Part shown: positions 28,473 through 38,227 of the stretch, piece by piece
How positions within the stretch are numbered: position 1 is the first letter of the stretch
Layout of the letters: each line of letters opens with the position of its first letter
Assembly: GCA_013141075.1 (NCBI GenBank)
Contig: JABFRQ010000002.1
Coordinates: forward strand, 1 to 64,000
Source: Methylotenera sp.
GTDB taxonomy: Bacteria > Pseudomonadota > Gammaproteobacteria > Burkholderiales > Methylophilaceae
Direction: 5' to 3'
Length of the DNA stretch: 64,000 nucleotides
Notes under the pieces: model-generated
The model's database searches: none
What the model was told of the DNA's origin: nothing
What the model saw: the letters and a program-made list of their open reading frames with translations, nothing else
Made by a program: the position numbers and the translations under genes

Positions 28473-29981
28473 ATGTCGCTCAAAAAGAATATTCTCGCCA
28501 ACTACGTAAGTCAGATATACGTCACACTAATAGGCATCATCATGGTGCCTTTATATGTTCAGTACATGGGCAGTGAGGCTTATGGCCTAGTTGGTTTTTT
28601 TGCTATGTTACAAGCTTGGTTTCAATTGTTAGACATGGGGCTTACCCCTACCATGGTGCGAACAGCCGCCCAATTTAATGGTGGGGCTATTGATGCCCTT
28701 AGCCTACGTAAATTATTGCGGGCACTGGAAGGGATTTTTATTGCTGTGGCGTTACTTGGCGGTATCGCAATATTGCTCGGCTCTGAAGCTATTGCAACGG
28801 GTTGGCTTAAAGTGCAACTATTACCACTGGAAGAGGTCAGGAATGCCATTATGATAATGGCAGTGATTATTGCGTTGCGGTGGGTCTGCGGTCTACACCG
28901 AGGAGTCATTAACGGCTTTGAGCGTTTAGTTTGGCTGAGTAACTTTAATATTGTAATGGCGACGGCTCGGTTTGTATTGGTAATACCATTTTTCGTTTAT
29001 GTGGGTACTAGTCCAACTGAGTTTTTTTCGTATCAGCTTTTGTTAGCAGTAATTGAGTTAATAGTACTGGTAGTGCAAGCGTATAGATTGCTCCCTAACG
29101 TTGATGTAAGTCAGCGTATTCAGTTTCAGTGGGAGCCACTAAGTAGTGTACTTAAATTTTCGATAAGCATTGCCTTTACAAGTTCTGTATGGGTGTTTGT
29201 AACGCAAACAGATAAGCTGATTTTATCTAATTTGTTACCACTAAAAGACTATGCTTATTTTACGCTTGCAGTTCTAGTTGCCAGCGGCGTGATGGTCATA
29301 AGTGGCCCAATAAGCAGCGCACTGTTGCCTCGACTGACAAAATTGTCTGCTGAGGGTAATGATGGGGAGCTGATTCGCTTATACCGAAATGCCACACAGA
29401 TGGTAAGTGTAATTGCAATACCACTCGCCCTCGTATTAACTTTCTTTGCAGAACAAGTGCTATGGGCTTGGACAGGCGATGCAAATATAGCTCGCAACGT
29501 AGCACCAACACTTACATTATACGCATTAGGCAATGGTATTCTAGCTTTGGCGGCTTTTCCATATTACCTACAATTCGCTAAAAGTGATTTAAAGTTACAT
29601 TTAATAGGCAGTGCCTTATTTTTAGTGTTGCTAATTCCAGCATTGATTTGGTCTACTATGCAATATGGGGTAATAGGGGCGGGATATGCTTGGCTAGGAG
29701 CTAATGTAATATATTTTCTAGTATGGGTGCCAAAGGTGCATGAAAGTTTTTTTAAAGGATTACATGCGAAATGGATACTTCAGGATGTAGGTGTTATTGG
29801 CTTATTTAATTTTTTTTCTTGTTTAGCGATAAAGGCATTAGTAGATTTCCCACAAAGCCGTATGCAAGTATTGTTTGTAATTGTTATTATCAGTGTGTCA
29901 TTGTTGTTAATATCATTGTTAAGCTCTTCTTTTTTACGAATACAATTACATAACAAATGGGAAGCTTTCAATTGGAAATAA
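28473..29981 (+). CDS. Wzx-type polysaccharide flippase
   Basis: This 502-residue membrane protein of the MATE/PST family has about twelve to fourteen hydrophobic segments. The N-terminus (NILANYVSQIYVTLIGIIMVPLYVQYMG) is typical of Wzx flippases, which move undecaprenyl-linked repeat units across the inner membrane. It lies 8 bp after the acyltransferase. Together with the Wzy-like and Wzz-like proteins it defines a Wzx/Wzy-dependent pathway. Confidence 0.88.
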   Translation: MSLKKNILANYVSQIYVTLIGIIMVPLYVQYMGSEAYGLVGFFAMLQAWFQLLDMGLTPTMVRTAAQFNGGAIDALSLRKLLRALEGIFIAVALLGGIAILLGSEAIATGWLKVQLLPLEEVRNAIMIMAVIIALRWVCGLHRGVINGFERLVWLSNFNIVMATARFVLVIPFFVYVGTSPTEFFSYQLLLAVIELIVLVVQAYRLLPNVDVSQRIQFQWEPLSSVLKFSISIAFTSSVWVFVTQTDKLILSNLLPLKDYAYFTLAVLVASGVMVISGPISSALLPRLTKLSAEGNDGELIRLYRNATQMVSVIAIPLALVLTFFAEQVLWAWTGDANIARNVAPTLTLYALGNGILALAAFPYYLQFAKSDLKLHLIGSALFLVLLIPALIWSTMQYGVIGAGYAWLGANVIYFLVWVPKVHESFFKGLHAKWILQDVGVIGLFNFFSCLAIKALVDFPQSRMQVLFVIVIISVSLLLISLLSSSFLRIQLHNKWEAFNWK

Positions 29982-30072
29982 TATCACTAAAAATTAAGGA
30001 CTTAATTGAGTATGAATATTATTTAATGTTGGGTATGCATTCAGCAACCATTACCAACAATGAAATAATTTT

Positions 30073-31062
30073 ATGAAGCTAATGATTTCCGTCTGTGTGA
30101 TAACCTACAATCAAGAGCAATATATTAAAAAATGTCTTGATAGTATTGTAGAGCAAGAACTCGATTGTCAGTTTGAGTTGCTTATTAGAGATGATGCTAG
30201 TCACGACAGAACGCCAATTATTATTGAAGAGTATGCAAAAAAATACCCCACCCTAATTAGGGTTCTGCCAGGGGAAGAAAATGTAGGTGCTAATGTGAAT
30301 TTATTAACAATATTTTCAGCCTGTCAGGGCGAGTTTATCGCAATTTGTGAGGGTGATGATTACTGGACAGATAAAAATAAATTACAGAAACAGCTAAATA
30401 CGGCAAAAAAATTTAAAGATATAGAGTTCTTTACACACCCAGCAAGTGTTGGTGGTGATGACGATACCGTGAATAAAATATGGCCATGTCAGGCACCTAC
30501 TTTTTTTAATGTAAATGACATATTGCGTGGGTTAGGTCAATTTGCGCCTACAAGCTCATATTTCTTTTCTAAGAAAGCCTTGGTAGCACTACCAATATGG
30601 TTTGGAAAAGCACCCATAGGAGATTTTTTTATTGAACTTTATCTTACTGGAATGAAAAAAGGCTATTCGCTGGATGAGGTTATGTCTAATTATCGTACGT
30701 CATCAACGGGGTCGTGGGTTGACACTATTTCTAGAGATCAAACTGGTGAAAAGGGCGTGAGGGCTTTTAGGATGATAAAAATTTACCTTAAAAAAGCGTC
30801 ACTAGATTTCCCAGAACATAAACCTGCTTTTTTAAAAAGACTTGAGTATGTAGACTTTGCCATTGCACACCAATTTATGAAAAGCGGTAATTATTCAAAT
30901 TTCTTGCGTTATATAAACAAAGCTGGAGAAGGTATTGGTGATATAGGGTTAAGCGCAAAGATTTTATTCACGTTCCGATACGTAAAAATAGTTATTTTAG
31001 GGCTTTATAAAATTAAAAAGAGTTTCTTATATGCGCAAACTATATTCCAGTCTTGGCGTTAA
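30073..31062 (+). CDS. family 2 glycosyltransferase
   Basis: This GT-A fold transferase has 329 residues. SVCVITYNQEQYIKKCLDSI begins the nucleotide-binding domain, RDDASHDRT gives the first acidic motif and CEGDDYWTDKNKLQKQ the second, close to the DDYW pattern of GT2 rhamnosyl- and related transferases. It should add one sugar to the lipid-linked repeat on the cytoplasmic side. Its last 32 bases overlap the next gene. Confidence 0.85.
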   Translation: MKLMISVCVITYNQEQYIKKCLDSIVEQELDCQFELLIRDDASHDRTPIIIEEYAKKYPTLIRVLPGEENVGANVNLLTIFSACQGEFIAICEGDDYWTDKNKLQKQLNTAKKFKDIEFFTHPASVGGDDDTVNKIWPCQAPTFFNVNDILRGLGQFAPTSSYFFSKKALVALPIWFGKAPIGDFFIELYLTGMKKGYSLDEVMSNYRTSSTGSWVDTISRDQTGEKGVRAFRMIKIYLKKASLDFPEHKPAFLKRLEYVDFAIAHQFMKSGNYSNFLRYINKAGEGIGDIGLSAKILFTFRYVKIVILGLYKIKKSFLYAQTIFQSWR

Positions 31063-32272
31063 GCTACTATTTGTTGCACTTTATATTACTGCAAATATTT
31101 GGGCGGCATTAGTAATCATTGATAAAAATGAACTAATTGCTGACCATGCAAGCTGGCCAGCACCAACAGCCGAACAGATACTTTACGCACTAATGTTAAT
31201 AATAAGCTCATACATACTCATTTTCTTTATTGGAAATGAAAAGGAAGAAAATGAGCCAAAATATAAGAAAATAATAAACAGCAAAGCATTCTCAGTAACA
31301 ATTTTTTGTATACAGTTAATATTTTTTGCATTTGTAATCATATATTCTGCGGGCAGTGCTGGTGGCGATATGGATAAAGGGGGCGGGGCGTTACGGTTTA
31401 TATTTTACGTGATAAATCCTGATATGCTTTTTCTTGTTTATTATGCAGCTACGATGTATGCAAAAAGTAAAATCCCCTATAGAAATTCTAATTTGGTGCT
31501 ATTTTTTATTTCAAATATTGCTAGGGGCTGGATTGGGCAAGCGCTCTTTATAGTGTTTATCGGTGCCATTTCATGGGTTCACTCAAGCAATAGAAAGTTG
31601 AGTGCCAAAAAGCTACTTGCTTTTGCAGTTTTTACGCCATTGTTTTTCATTGCCGCTAGTTTTCTGATGTACATAAAAGTCGCTTTGAGATTGGGATTTG
31701 ATGCTGTTGTCGGACTAATTCAAAATGTTGATTTTTTTGAAGTGTTATCCGGTTTTTTTGAAATTATTTTCTCTAGACTGCAATTAATTTCTACAGTTTC
31801 ATTCCAAATTGTAAAGAAGCCTGAACTTACGCAATATATTGAAAATGGAACTGTGGGCAATTTTTATACGGACGGCCTTCCACAGCAAGTAATTTATAAA
31901 TTATTAGGAATGTCACCAGGGGATAATCTTAATTTATTTCTTTGGCAGAATTATATACCAGGGTATTTCTTTGAGTCGCAAACCACCTTCCAGCCAGGTC
32001 TCGTGGCTTGGTTTTATATACTCCCATATTATTGGATACTTCCCTTTATAGTTTATATAGTATTTCTTTGTTTATTGAACTTTAAATTAGTTAGTTTCAT
32101 TGGTGGAAATGGATTGAGACATCTTTCTTGGTTCGCGATTTTGATTTTTTTAATCCCTAGTTGGCTAGGTGCTTATGTATCATTTATATGGTCACTTTTT
32201 GTATTCATTGTAATGGTTTCTTTGGGTTACACGATTAATACTAACTTTAGATTTTTATCTAAAAAATGGTGA
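31031..32272 (+). CDS. Wzy-like O-unit/capsule polymerase
   Basis: This membrane protein has 413 residues and about ten to twelve hydrophobic segments, with strongly AT-rich codons and no soluble catalytic domain. Position between the GT2 and GT4 genes of a cluster with Wzx and Wzz, and the topology with a large periplasmic loop in the C-terminal half (about 255-330), indicate a Wzy polymerase. Wzy proteins share little sequence, so this rests on context. The start overlaps the previous gene by 32 bp. Confidence 0.7.
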   Translation: MRKLYSSLGVKLLFVALYITANIWAALVIIDKNELIADHASWPAPTAEQILYALMLIISSYILIFFIGNEKEENEPKYKKIINSKAFSVTIFCIQLIFFAFVIIYSAGSAGGDMDKGGGALRFIFYVINPDMLFLVYYAATMYAKSKIPYRNSNLVLFFISNIARGWIGQALFIVFIGAISWVHSSNRKLSAKKLLAFAVFTPLFFIAASFLMYIKVALRLGFDAVVGLIQNVDFFEVLSGFFEIIFSRLQLISTVSFQIVKKPELTQYIENGTVGNFYTDGLPQQVIYKLLGMSPGDNLNLFLWQNYIPGYFFESQTTFQPGLVAWFYILPYYWILPFIVYIVFLCLLNFKLVSFIGGNGLRHLSWFAILIFLIPSWLGAYVSFIWSLFVFIVMVSLGYTINTNFRFLSKKW

Positions 32273-32344
32273 TGGATAGACCATTATGAGGCAATATTTA
32301 TGTTTTTTATGACGACACGTTCAATGCTAAAGGTAATATAATTC

Positions 32345-33502
32345 ATGCTTAATCAATTACATATTGTTCCTGATGTTGCCATCTCATCTGGCGGTCTGGG
32401 ATTAGCCGCATTACGATATGCTGAGTCTGTAGCTAAGGCAGGAGCACAAGTTACTTTATTGACGGCATCAAATAGTGCAGAGAGCTTATTACAGCCTTCT
32501 TTTGAATCAGCTAACTTCAGACTTGAACATGCGCTTTTTAGCACGGATAAGTTAAAACATCTAATCGCATTTTACAAGTCACTTAATAAACTCTGTAAGC
32601 AGCGTAATTTTGATTTATTTCACTTACATGGCGTGTGGCATCCGCTATATTTTGTGGCTTGGTTTGTTGCACGGAAACACAAAATACCATTTGCAGTATC
32701 CCCGCATGGATGTTTTGAAACATGGGCGCTGAATCATAAATGGCTTAAAAAGCGTTTTGCGCTTATGACATACCAAGGCAAGATAAATAGTGATGCCACT
32801 ATGTTTTTTGCTACAGCAGAGCAGGAGGTTGAAAGTATTCGTCGCTTGAATATCATTCAACCTATCGCGATGATACCTAATGGTGTAGATTGCAGTGAGT
32901 TACCTGCCGGCAACCCGCGTAATGGAAAACGCGTCATCTTATTTCTTTCGCGAATTCATCCTGTAAAGGGGTTGCTTGATTTGGTGGAGGCTTGGTCAAG
33001 TGTTCGCAATCAAAATTGGAGAGTTGTAATTGCAGGGCCAGATGAAAATAACCATCAAGCTGAAGTGCAGGCAGCGATAGCCTTGCGTGGTTTAGCGTCT
33101 GATTTTGAATTTGTTGGTATGGTGCAGGGGGATGATAAGTTAGCTTGTTTTGCGAATGCTGACTTATTTATATTGCCGACTTATTCCGAAAACTTTGGTA
33201 TAGCAGTTGCAGAGGCGATGGCTAATGCTATACCTGTGATTACCACAACGGGATCCCCATGGAAGGATCTCCAAGATTATAAATGCGGCTGGTGGGTTTC
33301 TCCAGGTGAGAGTGGTATCGCGGGAGCGCTAAAATTAGCAATGAATACAGACTCCTCTGAGCTGCAGGCTATGGGGGAAAGAGGTCGCAGACTGGTTTTG
33401 GAAAAATATTCATGGGATAAAATTGGACGTGATGCACTGAGCGCTTATACCTCAATGGTTACCAATAGTCCTCCTCCGCTAGATATAGTGAAGGTCATTT
33501 AG
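32345..33502 (+). CDS. family 4 glycosyltransferase
   Basis: This GT-B fold transferase has 385 residues. The N-terminal domain shows DVAISSGGLGLAALRYAES and the HLHGVWHPLYF motif. The C-terminal domain shows RIHPVKGLLDLVEAW and the retaining GT4 signature PTYSENFGIAVAEAMANAIPVI (E-x7-E). It probably adds a sugar from a nucleotide donor to the growing repeat unit. The sugar specificity is not readable from sequence. Confidence 0.87.
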   Translation: MLNQLHIVPDVAISSGGLGLAALRYAESVAKAGAQVTLLTASNSAESLLQPSFESANFRLEHALFSTDKLKHLIAFYKSLNKLCKQRNFDLFHLHGVWHPLYFVAWFVARKHKIPFAVSPHGCFETWALNHKWLKKRFALMTYQGKINSDATMFFATAEQEVESIRRLNIIQPIAMIPNGVDCSELPAGNPRNGKRVILFLSRIHPVKGLLDLVEAWSSVRNQNWRVVIAGPDENNHQAEVQAAIALRGLASDFEFVGMVQGDDKLACFANADLFILPTYSENFGIAVAEAMANAIPVITTTGSPWKDLQDYKCGWWVSPGESGIAGALKLAMNTDSSELQAMGERGRRLVLEKYSWDKIGRDALSAYTSMVTNSPPPLDIVKVI

Positions 33503-33570
33503 CTTACAAGTATAAGATAAAGAATAAGTAGCAATGCTATAAATCTATTGGTAATTATTTAGGGAAATTA

Positions 33571-34425
33571 ATGAGAGTTTTAGTATTAGGAGCATCTGGT
33601 ATGCTCGGTAATGCAGTAATGCGCCTGTTTGAGCAAAGCCCAGAGCATCAAGTTTTTGGGTCTATTCGTTCACCTAGCGCATTATGCTTATTACCTAAAA
33701 GCCTACATCCTAATATTATTACGGGAATAGATGTCGAGAATCTTGACAGCCTGACTCATTTATTTGCGAGCGTGCATCCTGATGTTGTGATTAACTGTAT
33801 TGGTTTGGTTAAACAGTTGGCAGAGGCAGATGATCCTCTGGCAGCATTACCTATCAATGCAATATTGCCGCACCGTTTGGCACGGCTATGTGCGGTTGCT
33901 AACGCACGTTTGGTACACATGAGTACAGATTGTGTTTTTTCAGGTTCTAAAGGCATGTATGCAGAAGCTGATTTTTCTGATGCCTATGACCTTTATGGGC
34001 GTAGCAAATACTTGGGGGAGGTTGATTACCCAAATGCTATTACTTTACGAACCTCAATTATTGGCCATGAGTTAGGTGGTGCTAGAAGCCTAATAGGTTG
34101 GTTTTTAGCACAAAAGGGGAGTGTTAAGGGTTTTAAGCGCGCAATTTTTTCTGGTCTGCCGACAGTGGAAATTGCACGCATCATTCGTGATTATGTGATT
34201 CCACACCCTGAACTACATGGTTTGCACCATGTTTCAGCTGAGCCAATCAACAAATATGATTTGCTGCAACTTGTAGCAAAAGTATATGGTAAAAAAATTG
34301 AGATTATTCCAAACGATAATTTTGTGATTGATCGCTCATTAGATTCATCGCAGTTTCGCGCATTGACTGGGTATGTGCCGCCAAGCTGGCCTGATTTAAT
34401 AACCACTATGCACAAGTTTGGTTAA
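33571..34425 (+). CDS. RmlD-like nucleotide-sugar reductase, WbvR type
   Basis: This SDR enzyme has 284 residues, with GASGMLG as the dinucleotide motif and a YGRSKYLGE active-site motif (YxxxK near residue 146). It is a single-domain RmlD-like reductase and lacks the C-terminal cupin domain of FnlB/CapF/WbjC (about 370 residues). It sits directly before a FnlA/WbvB-like and a FnlC/WbvD-like gene. In the WbvB-WbvR-WbvD set such a reductase converts the 4-keto-6-deoxy intermediate to UDP-L-RhaNAc, which is then epimerised to UDP-L-QuiNAc. This makes L-QuiNAc more likely than L-FucNAc here. Confidence 0.75.
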   Translation: MRVLVLGASGMLGNAVMRLFEQSPEHQVFGSIRSPSALCLLPKSLHPNIITGIDVENLDSLTHLFASVHPDVVINCIGLVKQLAEADDPLAALPINAILPHRLARLCAVANARLVHMSTDCVFSGSKGMYAEADFSDAYDLYGRSKYLGEVDYPNAITLRTSIIGHELGGARSLIGWFLAQKGSVKGFKRAIFSGLPTVEIARIIRDYVIPHPELHGLHHVSAEPINKYDLLQLVAKVYGKKIEIIPNDNFVIDRSLDSSQFRALTGYVPPSWPDLITTMHKFG

Positions 34426-34470
34426 TTCAAATCAAATTGTAGTTTTAACTATTTATTATGGGGATATATT

Positions 34471-35481
34471 GTGTTTGATAACAAAGTGTTAATGATTACT
34501 GGTGGTACAGGATCTTTTGGTAATACAGTACTTAAGCGTTTCTTAAATACGAATGTAAAAGAAATTCGCATTTTTAGTCGAGATGAAAAAAAGCAAGAAG
34601 ATATGCGCATTGCATTAGCAAATGATAAGGTTAAGTTTTATATTGGCGATGTGCGAAATTATGATAGCTTGGCGCAAGCGATGGTTGGTGTTGATTATGT
34701 TTTTCATGCGGCTGCGCTTAAACAAGTACCCTCTTGCGAGTTTTACCCAATGGAAGCAGTACGTACAAATGTGCTTGGTACTGATAATATGATTAACGCT
34801 GCAATTGCAACAGGCGTAAAGCGTGTGGTTGTTTTGAGCACAGACAAGGCGGTTTACCCAATAAATGCTATGGGCATTAGTAAGGCAATGGCGGAAAAAA
34901 TTGTGGTTGCTAAGTCGCGCATGATTCCAGAATCTGGCCCTGTTATTTGTGCAACGCGATATGGCAACGTAATGGCATCGCGCGGCTCTGTGATTCCTTT
35001 GTTTATCAGCCAGTTAAAGAATGGTGAACAACTTACTGTAACAGACCCTAATATGACACGATTTTTGATGTCGCTAGAAGATTCTGTTGATTTGGTATTG
35101 CATGCATTTGAACATGGCGAACAGGGCGATATTTTTGTGCAAAAGGCACCAGCTTCAACTGTAGGGGATTTAGCAACGGCCTTAATGGAGTTGTTTGGTC
35201 GTGAATCTCTAGTTCGAGTTATTGGTACTAGGCACGGTGAGAAACTTTACGAATCGTTAATTTCACGAGAAGAAATGGCTAAAGCAGTAGATATGGAGAG
35301 GTATTACCGAATACCAGCCGACAATAGAGACCTCAATTACAACAAGTACTTTGTTGAAGGTGAGTGCGAAATAGCAGATATTGATGATTATACTTCACAT
35401 AACACTGAGCGTTTGAATGTAGATGGCGTGAAGGGGCTTCTCTTAAAGCTAGATTACATTCGTGGGGAATTAAATGCTTAA
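34471..35481 (+). CDS. UDP-GlcNAc 4,6-dehydratase/5-epimerase (FnlA/WbvB/CapE family)
   Basis: The 336-residue SDR enzyme starts with GTG, with GGGGATAT upstream. GGTGSFGNTVL binds the cofactor, GDVRNYDSL and HAAALKQVPSCE are family hallmarks, and the active-site lysine lies in MGISKAMAEK where the usual YxxxK tyrosine is replaced by methionine, a known trait of this family. It starts the conversion of UDP-GlcNAc to a 6-deoxy-L-sugar. It overlaps the next gene by 8 bp, so the two are translationally coupled. Confidence 0.85.
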   Translation: MFDNKVLMITGGTGSFGNTVLKRFLNTNVKEIRIFSRDEKKQEDMRIALANDKVKFYIGDVRNYDSLAQAMVGVDYVFHAAALKQVPSCEFYPMEAVRTNVLGTDNMINAAIATGVKRVVVLSTDKAVYPINAMGISKAMAEKIVVAKSRMIPESGPVICATRYGNVMASRGSVIPLFISQLKNGEQLTVTDPNMTRFLMSLEDSVDLVLHAFEHGEQGDIFVQKAPASTVGDLATALMELFGRESLVRVIGTRHGEKLYESLISREEMAKAVDMERYYRIPADNRDLNYNKYFVEGECEIADIDDYTSHNTERLNVDGVKGLLLKLDYIRGELNA

Positions 35482-36598
35482 AGTAATGACAATTGTAGGC
35501 ACGCGACCAGAGTTAATTAAAATGAGTCGTGTTATTGCCGAGATAGAAAAGCATACAAAACACATTTTGGTGCATACAGGCCAAAACTATGACTACGAGT
35601 TAAATCAAATATTTTTTGATGAACTTGGTATTCGTAAGCCAGATTATTTTTTAGAAGCAGCGGGTTCAAATGCTGCGCAAACAATTGCACAAGTGATAGC
35701 CAAAAGTGATGAAGTGCTAGAGAAAGAGCTGCCAGATGCTGTATTGTTATATGGGGACACGAACTCTTGTTTAGCTATACTATCCGCCAAACGGAGAAAA
35801 ATACCTATATTTCACATGGAAGCTGGCAATCGCTGCTTTGATCAAAGGGTGCCTGAAGAGCTAAATCGCAAAGTGATAGATCATCTTTCAGACATAAATA
35901 TGGTGTTAACTGAGCATGCTAGGCGTTATCTGCTAGCTGAAGGAGTTCGAGCAGAAACAATTATTAAAACTGGTTCACATATGCGCGAGGTGTTAGATTA
36001 TTACCTACCGAAAATTCACAAGTCTGATGTGCTTACTAGACTTGGGTTGGATTCACATAAATATTTTGTTGTAAGTGCTCATCGAGAAGAGAATGTCGAC
36101 TCAGCTGACTCTTTAAGTGATCTGTTAGATTCACTCAACGGCCTAGTTGAACAATACAATCTACCAGTAATAGTTTCTACACACCCAAGAACACGTAAAC
36201 GTCTTGAAGAGCTAAATCATATCAACTTAAGTGACAAAATAATTTTTAATAAGCCATTTGGATTTTTTGATTATATACAACTACAAATGAACGCTTTTTG
36301 CATACTGTCTGATAGCGGTACAATCACAGAGGAGGCGTCCCTATTAAATTTACCCGCAATTACTATCCGAAATGCTCACGAGCGTCCAGAGGGTATGGAT
36401 GTGGGGACATTGATAATGAGCGGTCTAAAACGTAATCGAGTGCTAGCTGCTGTCCAAACAGTTACAAAGCAGTTTACACGTGGCGAGCGTTCTGTGTTGC
36501 CCGTAGGGGATTATGAAAACCCTCACGTCTCACATCAAGTAGTTCGTATTGTATTGAGCTATGTAGATTATGTGAATCGTACTGTTTGGTCAAAGTAA
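35474..36598 (+). CDS. UDP-N-acetyl-sugar 2-epimerase (FnlC/WbvD/CapG family)
   Basis: This non-hydrolysing WecB-like 2-epimerase has 374 residues. VGTRPELIKMSRVI is the N-terminal motif. HTGQNYDYELNQIFFDELGI and HMEAGNRCFDQRVPEELNRK match the FnlC/WbjD branch rather than WecB itself. DSGTITEEASLL is in the nucleotide-binding half. It is the last enzyme of the L-amino-sugar module and lies just before the WbuB-like transferase that would use the product. Confidence 0.87.
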   Translation: MLKVMTIVGTRPELIKMSRVIAEIEKHTKHILVHTGQNYDYELNQIFFDELGIRKPDYFLEAAGSNAAQTIAQVIAKSDEVLEKELPDAVLLYGDTNSCLAILSAKRRKIPIFHMEAGNRCFDQRVPEELNRKVIDHLSDINMVLTEHARRYLLAEGVRAETIIKTGSHMREVLDYYLPKIHKSDVLTRLGLDSHKYFVVSAHREENVDSADSLSDLLDSLNGLVEQYNLPVIVSTHPRTRKRLEELNHINLSDKIIFNKPFGFFDYIQLQMNAFCILSDSGTITEEASLLNLPAITIRNAHERPEGMDVGTLIMSGLKRNRVLAAVQTVTKQFTRGERSVLPVGDYENPHVSHQVVRIVLSYVDYVNRTVWSK

Positions 36599-36603
36599 GT
36601 ATT

Positions 36604-37794
36604 ATGCGTATTGCTTTGATTGCTGATGCCTTTCCTCCAATACGTTCATCGGCAGCGGTACAATTGCGTGATTTGTCGCTAGAGATGGTTAAGCAAGGAC
36701 ACCAGCCAACAGTGATTATTCCTTCAGCTGATTTAGAATCACCATGGTCATTAGATCACATGAATGGCGTACAAGTTTTGCGGCTAAAGGCACCTCGTAC
36801 TAAAGATATTGGTTATGTCAAACGAACTATAAATGAATTTATGCTACCTTTTGTGATGTTGCATAACTTCAGAAAAAGTCCTTTTTCTGAAGAGCTCTGG
36901 AGTGGCGTAGTTTGGTACTCGCCAACAATATTCCTAGGCCCATTAGCAAGTGTATTGAAAAAAACTAGCGCTTGTCGTAGCTATTTGATTATTCGAGATA
37001 TTTTCCCAGAGTGGGCTGTTGATATGGGTTTGCTTGGTCGAGGATTACCGTATCGATTTTTTAAGGCTATTGAACACTACCAGTATTCAGTTGCGGATGT
37101 AATTGGTGTGCAAACATCCTCAAATCTAGCTTATTTTGACGTTTGGGTAAGCCAATCAAAACGACGAGTTGAAGTGTTACAAAACTGGTTGGCAGATTCG
37201 CCAAATATAGGCTCAACAATTAAAATTGCTGATAGCATTTTAGCTGGACGAACTATTTTTGTGTATGCAGGTAATATGGGTGTTGCACAAGGAATGAATA
37301 TTATCATTGATTTGGCTGAACGTTTATATGCTCGACGTGATTTAGGCTTCCTGTTTGTCGGTCGTGGAAGCGATGCTAAGAAAATGCGTCATGATGCAGA
37401 ATCACGCGGTTTAGATAACGTACTTTTTTATGATGAAATTGACCCGACTGAGATTTCTGGGTTATATGCCCAGTGCCATATTGGTATTGTTGCGTTAGAC
37501 CCGCGTCACAAAACACACAATATACCAGGTAAGTTTCTTACATATATGCAGGCTGGGTTGCCAGTGCTGGCAAGCATCAATACTGGGAACAATTTGGTTG
37601 AATTGATTACTCAGGAAAATGTCGGTCGTGTTTGCACAGACAATTCCGTAGATACGTTAGAATTTCTTGCTAAAGAGCTTGTAGCAGAAGTTAGTAGTAG
37701 CCATAACTTTGATATTCAGTGTAAAAACTTATCAAAAAAACTTTTCTCTCCAGAGGTTGCAGTAACACAAATAGTAAGCGCGTTAAACGAATAA
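36604..37794 (+). CDS. WbuB-like glycosyltransferase (L-FucNAc/L-QuiNAc transferase type)
   Basis: This GT-B, GT4-like protein has 396 residues from ATG 36604; an upstream TTG at 36586 would add six residues and overlap the previous gene. MRIALIADAFPPIRSSAAVQLRDL and the C-terminal VYAGNMGVAQGMNIIIDLAERL are characteristic of WbuB, which follows fnlABC in several O-antigen clusters. It likely transfers the L-amino sugar made by the three preceding enzymes. It is the last gene of the operon; an insertion element begins 25 bp later. Confidence 0.82.
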   Translation: MRIALIADAFPPIRSSAAVQLRDLSLEMVKQGHQPTVIIPSADLESPWSLDHMNGVQVLRLKAPRTKDIGYVKRTINEFMLPFVMLHNFRKSPFSEELWSGVVWYSPTIFLGPLASVLKKTSACRSYLIIRDIFPEWAVDMGLLGRGLPYRFFKAIEHYQYSVADVIGVQTSSNLAYFDVWVSQSKRRVEVLQNWLADSPNIGSTIKIADSILAGRTIFVYAGNMGVAQGMNIIIDLAERLYARRDLGFLFVGRGSDAKKMRHDAESRGLDNVLFYDEIDPTEISGLYAQCHIGIVALDPRHKTHNIPGKFLTYMQAGLPVLASINTGNNLVELITQENVGRVCTDNSVDTLEFLAKELVAEVSSSHNFDIQCKNLSKKLFSPEVAVTQIVSALNE

Positions 37795-37886
37795 ATATAC
37801 CATCCGCAGGTATTGTCTAGGGGGTAAGAAATTTTGTGTAAGTAGTCATTTTGCAGGAAACTGCTATTTTCAGAAATGGATTAAAA

Positions 37887-38204
37887 ATGACCTTACCAAA
37901 AGCCTTACCCAAAGATTTAATTGATCAATTATTAGCTGATTATAAAAAGCCAGAAGACCTCATTGGTGAGAATGGTCTTCTCAAACAACTGACCAAAGCA
38001 CTCGTTGAAAGTGCACTCCAAGCTGAATTGGCTGAGCATCTCGGTCATAGCAAGCATGAAGCTGTGACCAACAGCACAGGCAATGCCCGCAACGGTAAAA
38101 GCCGCAAAACGCTCAAGGGTGAATTTGGTGAACTCCCAATTGAAATCCCCCGCGACCGTGATGGCAGCTTTGAGCCACAACTGATTCCCAAACATCAAAC
38201 ATGG
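37887..38204 (+). pseudogene. IS256-family transposase, N-terminal remnant
   Basis: MTLPKALPKDLIDQLLADYKKPEDL through IPRDRDGSFEPQLIPKHQT is the usual start of Mutator/IS256 transposases. The frame runs into the end of the IS3 element at 38202 and stops at once. The catalytic DDE residues lie in the missing part, so this piece is inactive. Confidence 0.9.
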
Positions 38205-38227
38205 TAATCACCCGTTTCACTAGACAT

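Noticed and set aside
33571-36598. Standard L-FucNAc pathway (fnlABC)
   Set aside because: The reductase lacks the second, cupin-like domain of FnlB/CapF and is only 284 residues, so the WbvR-type route fits better.
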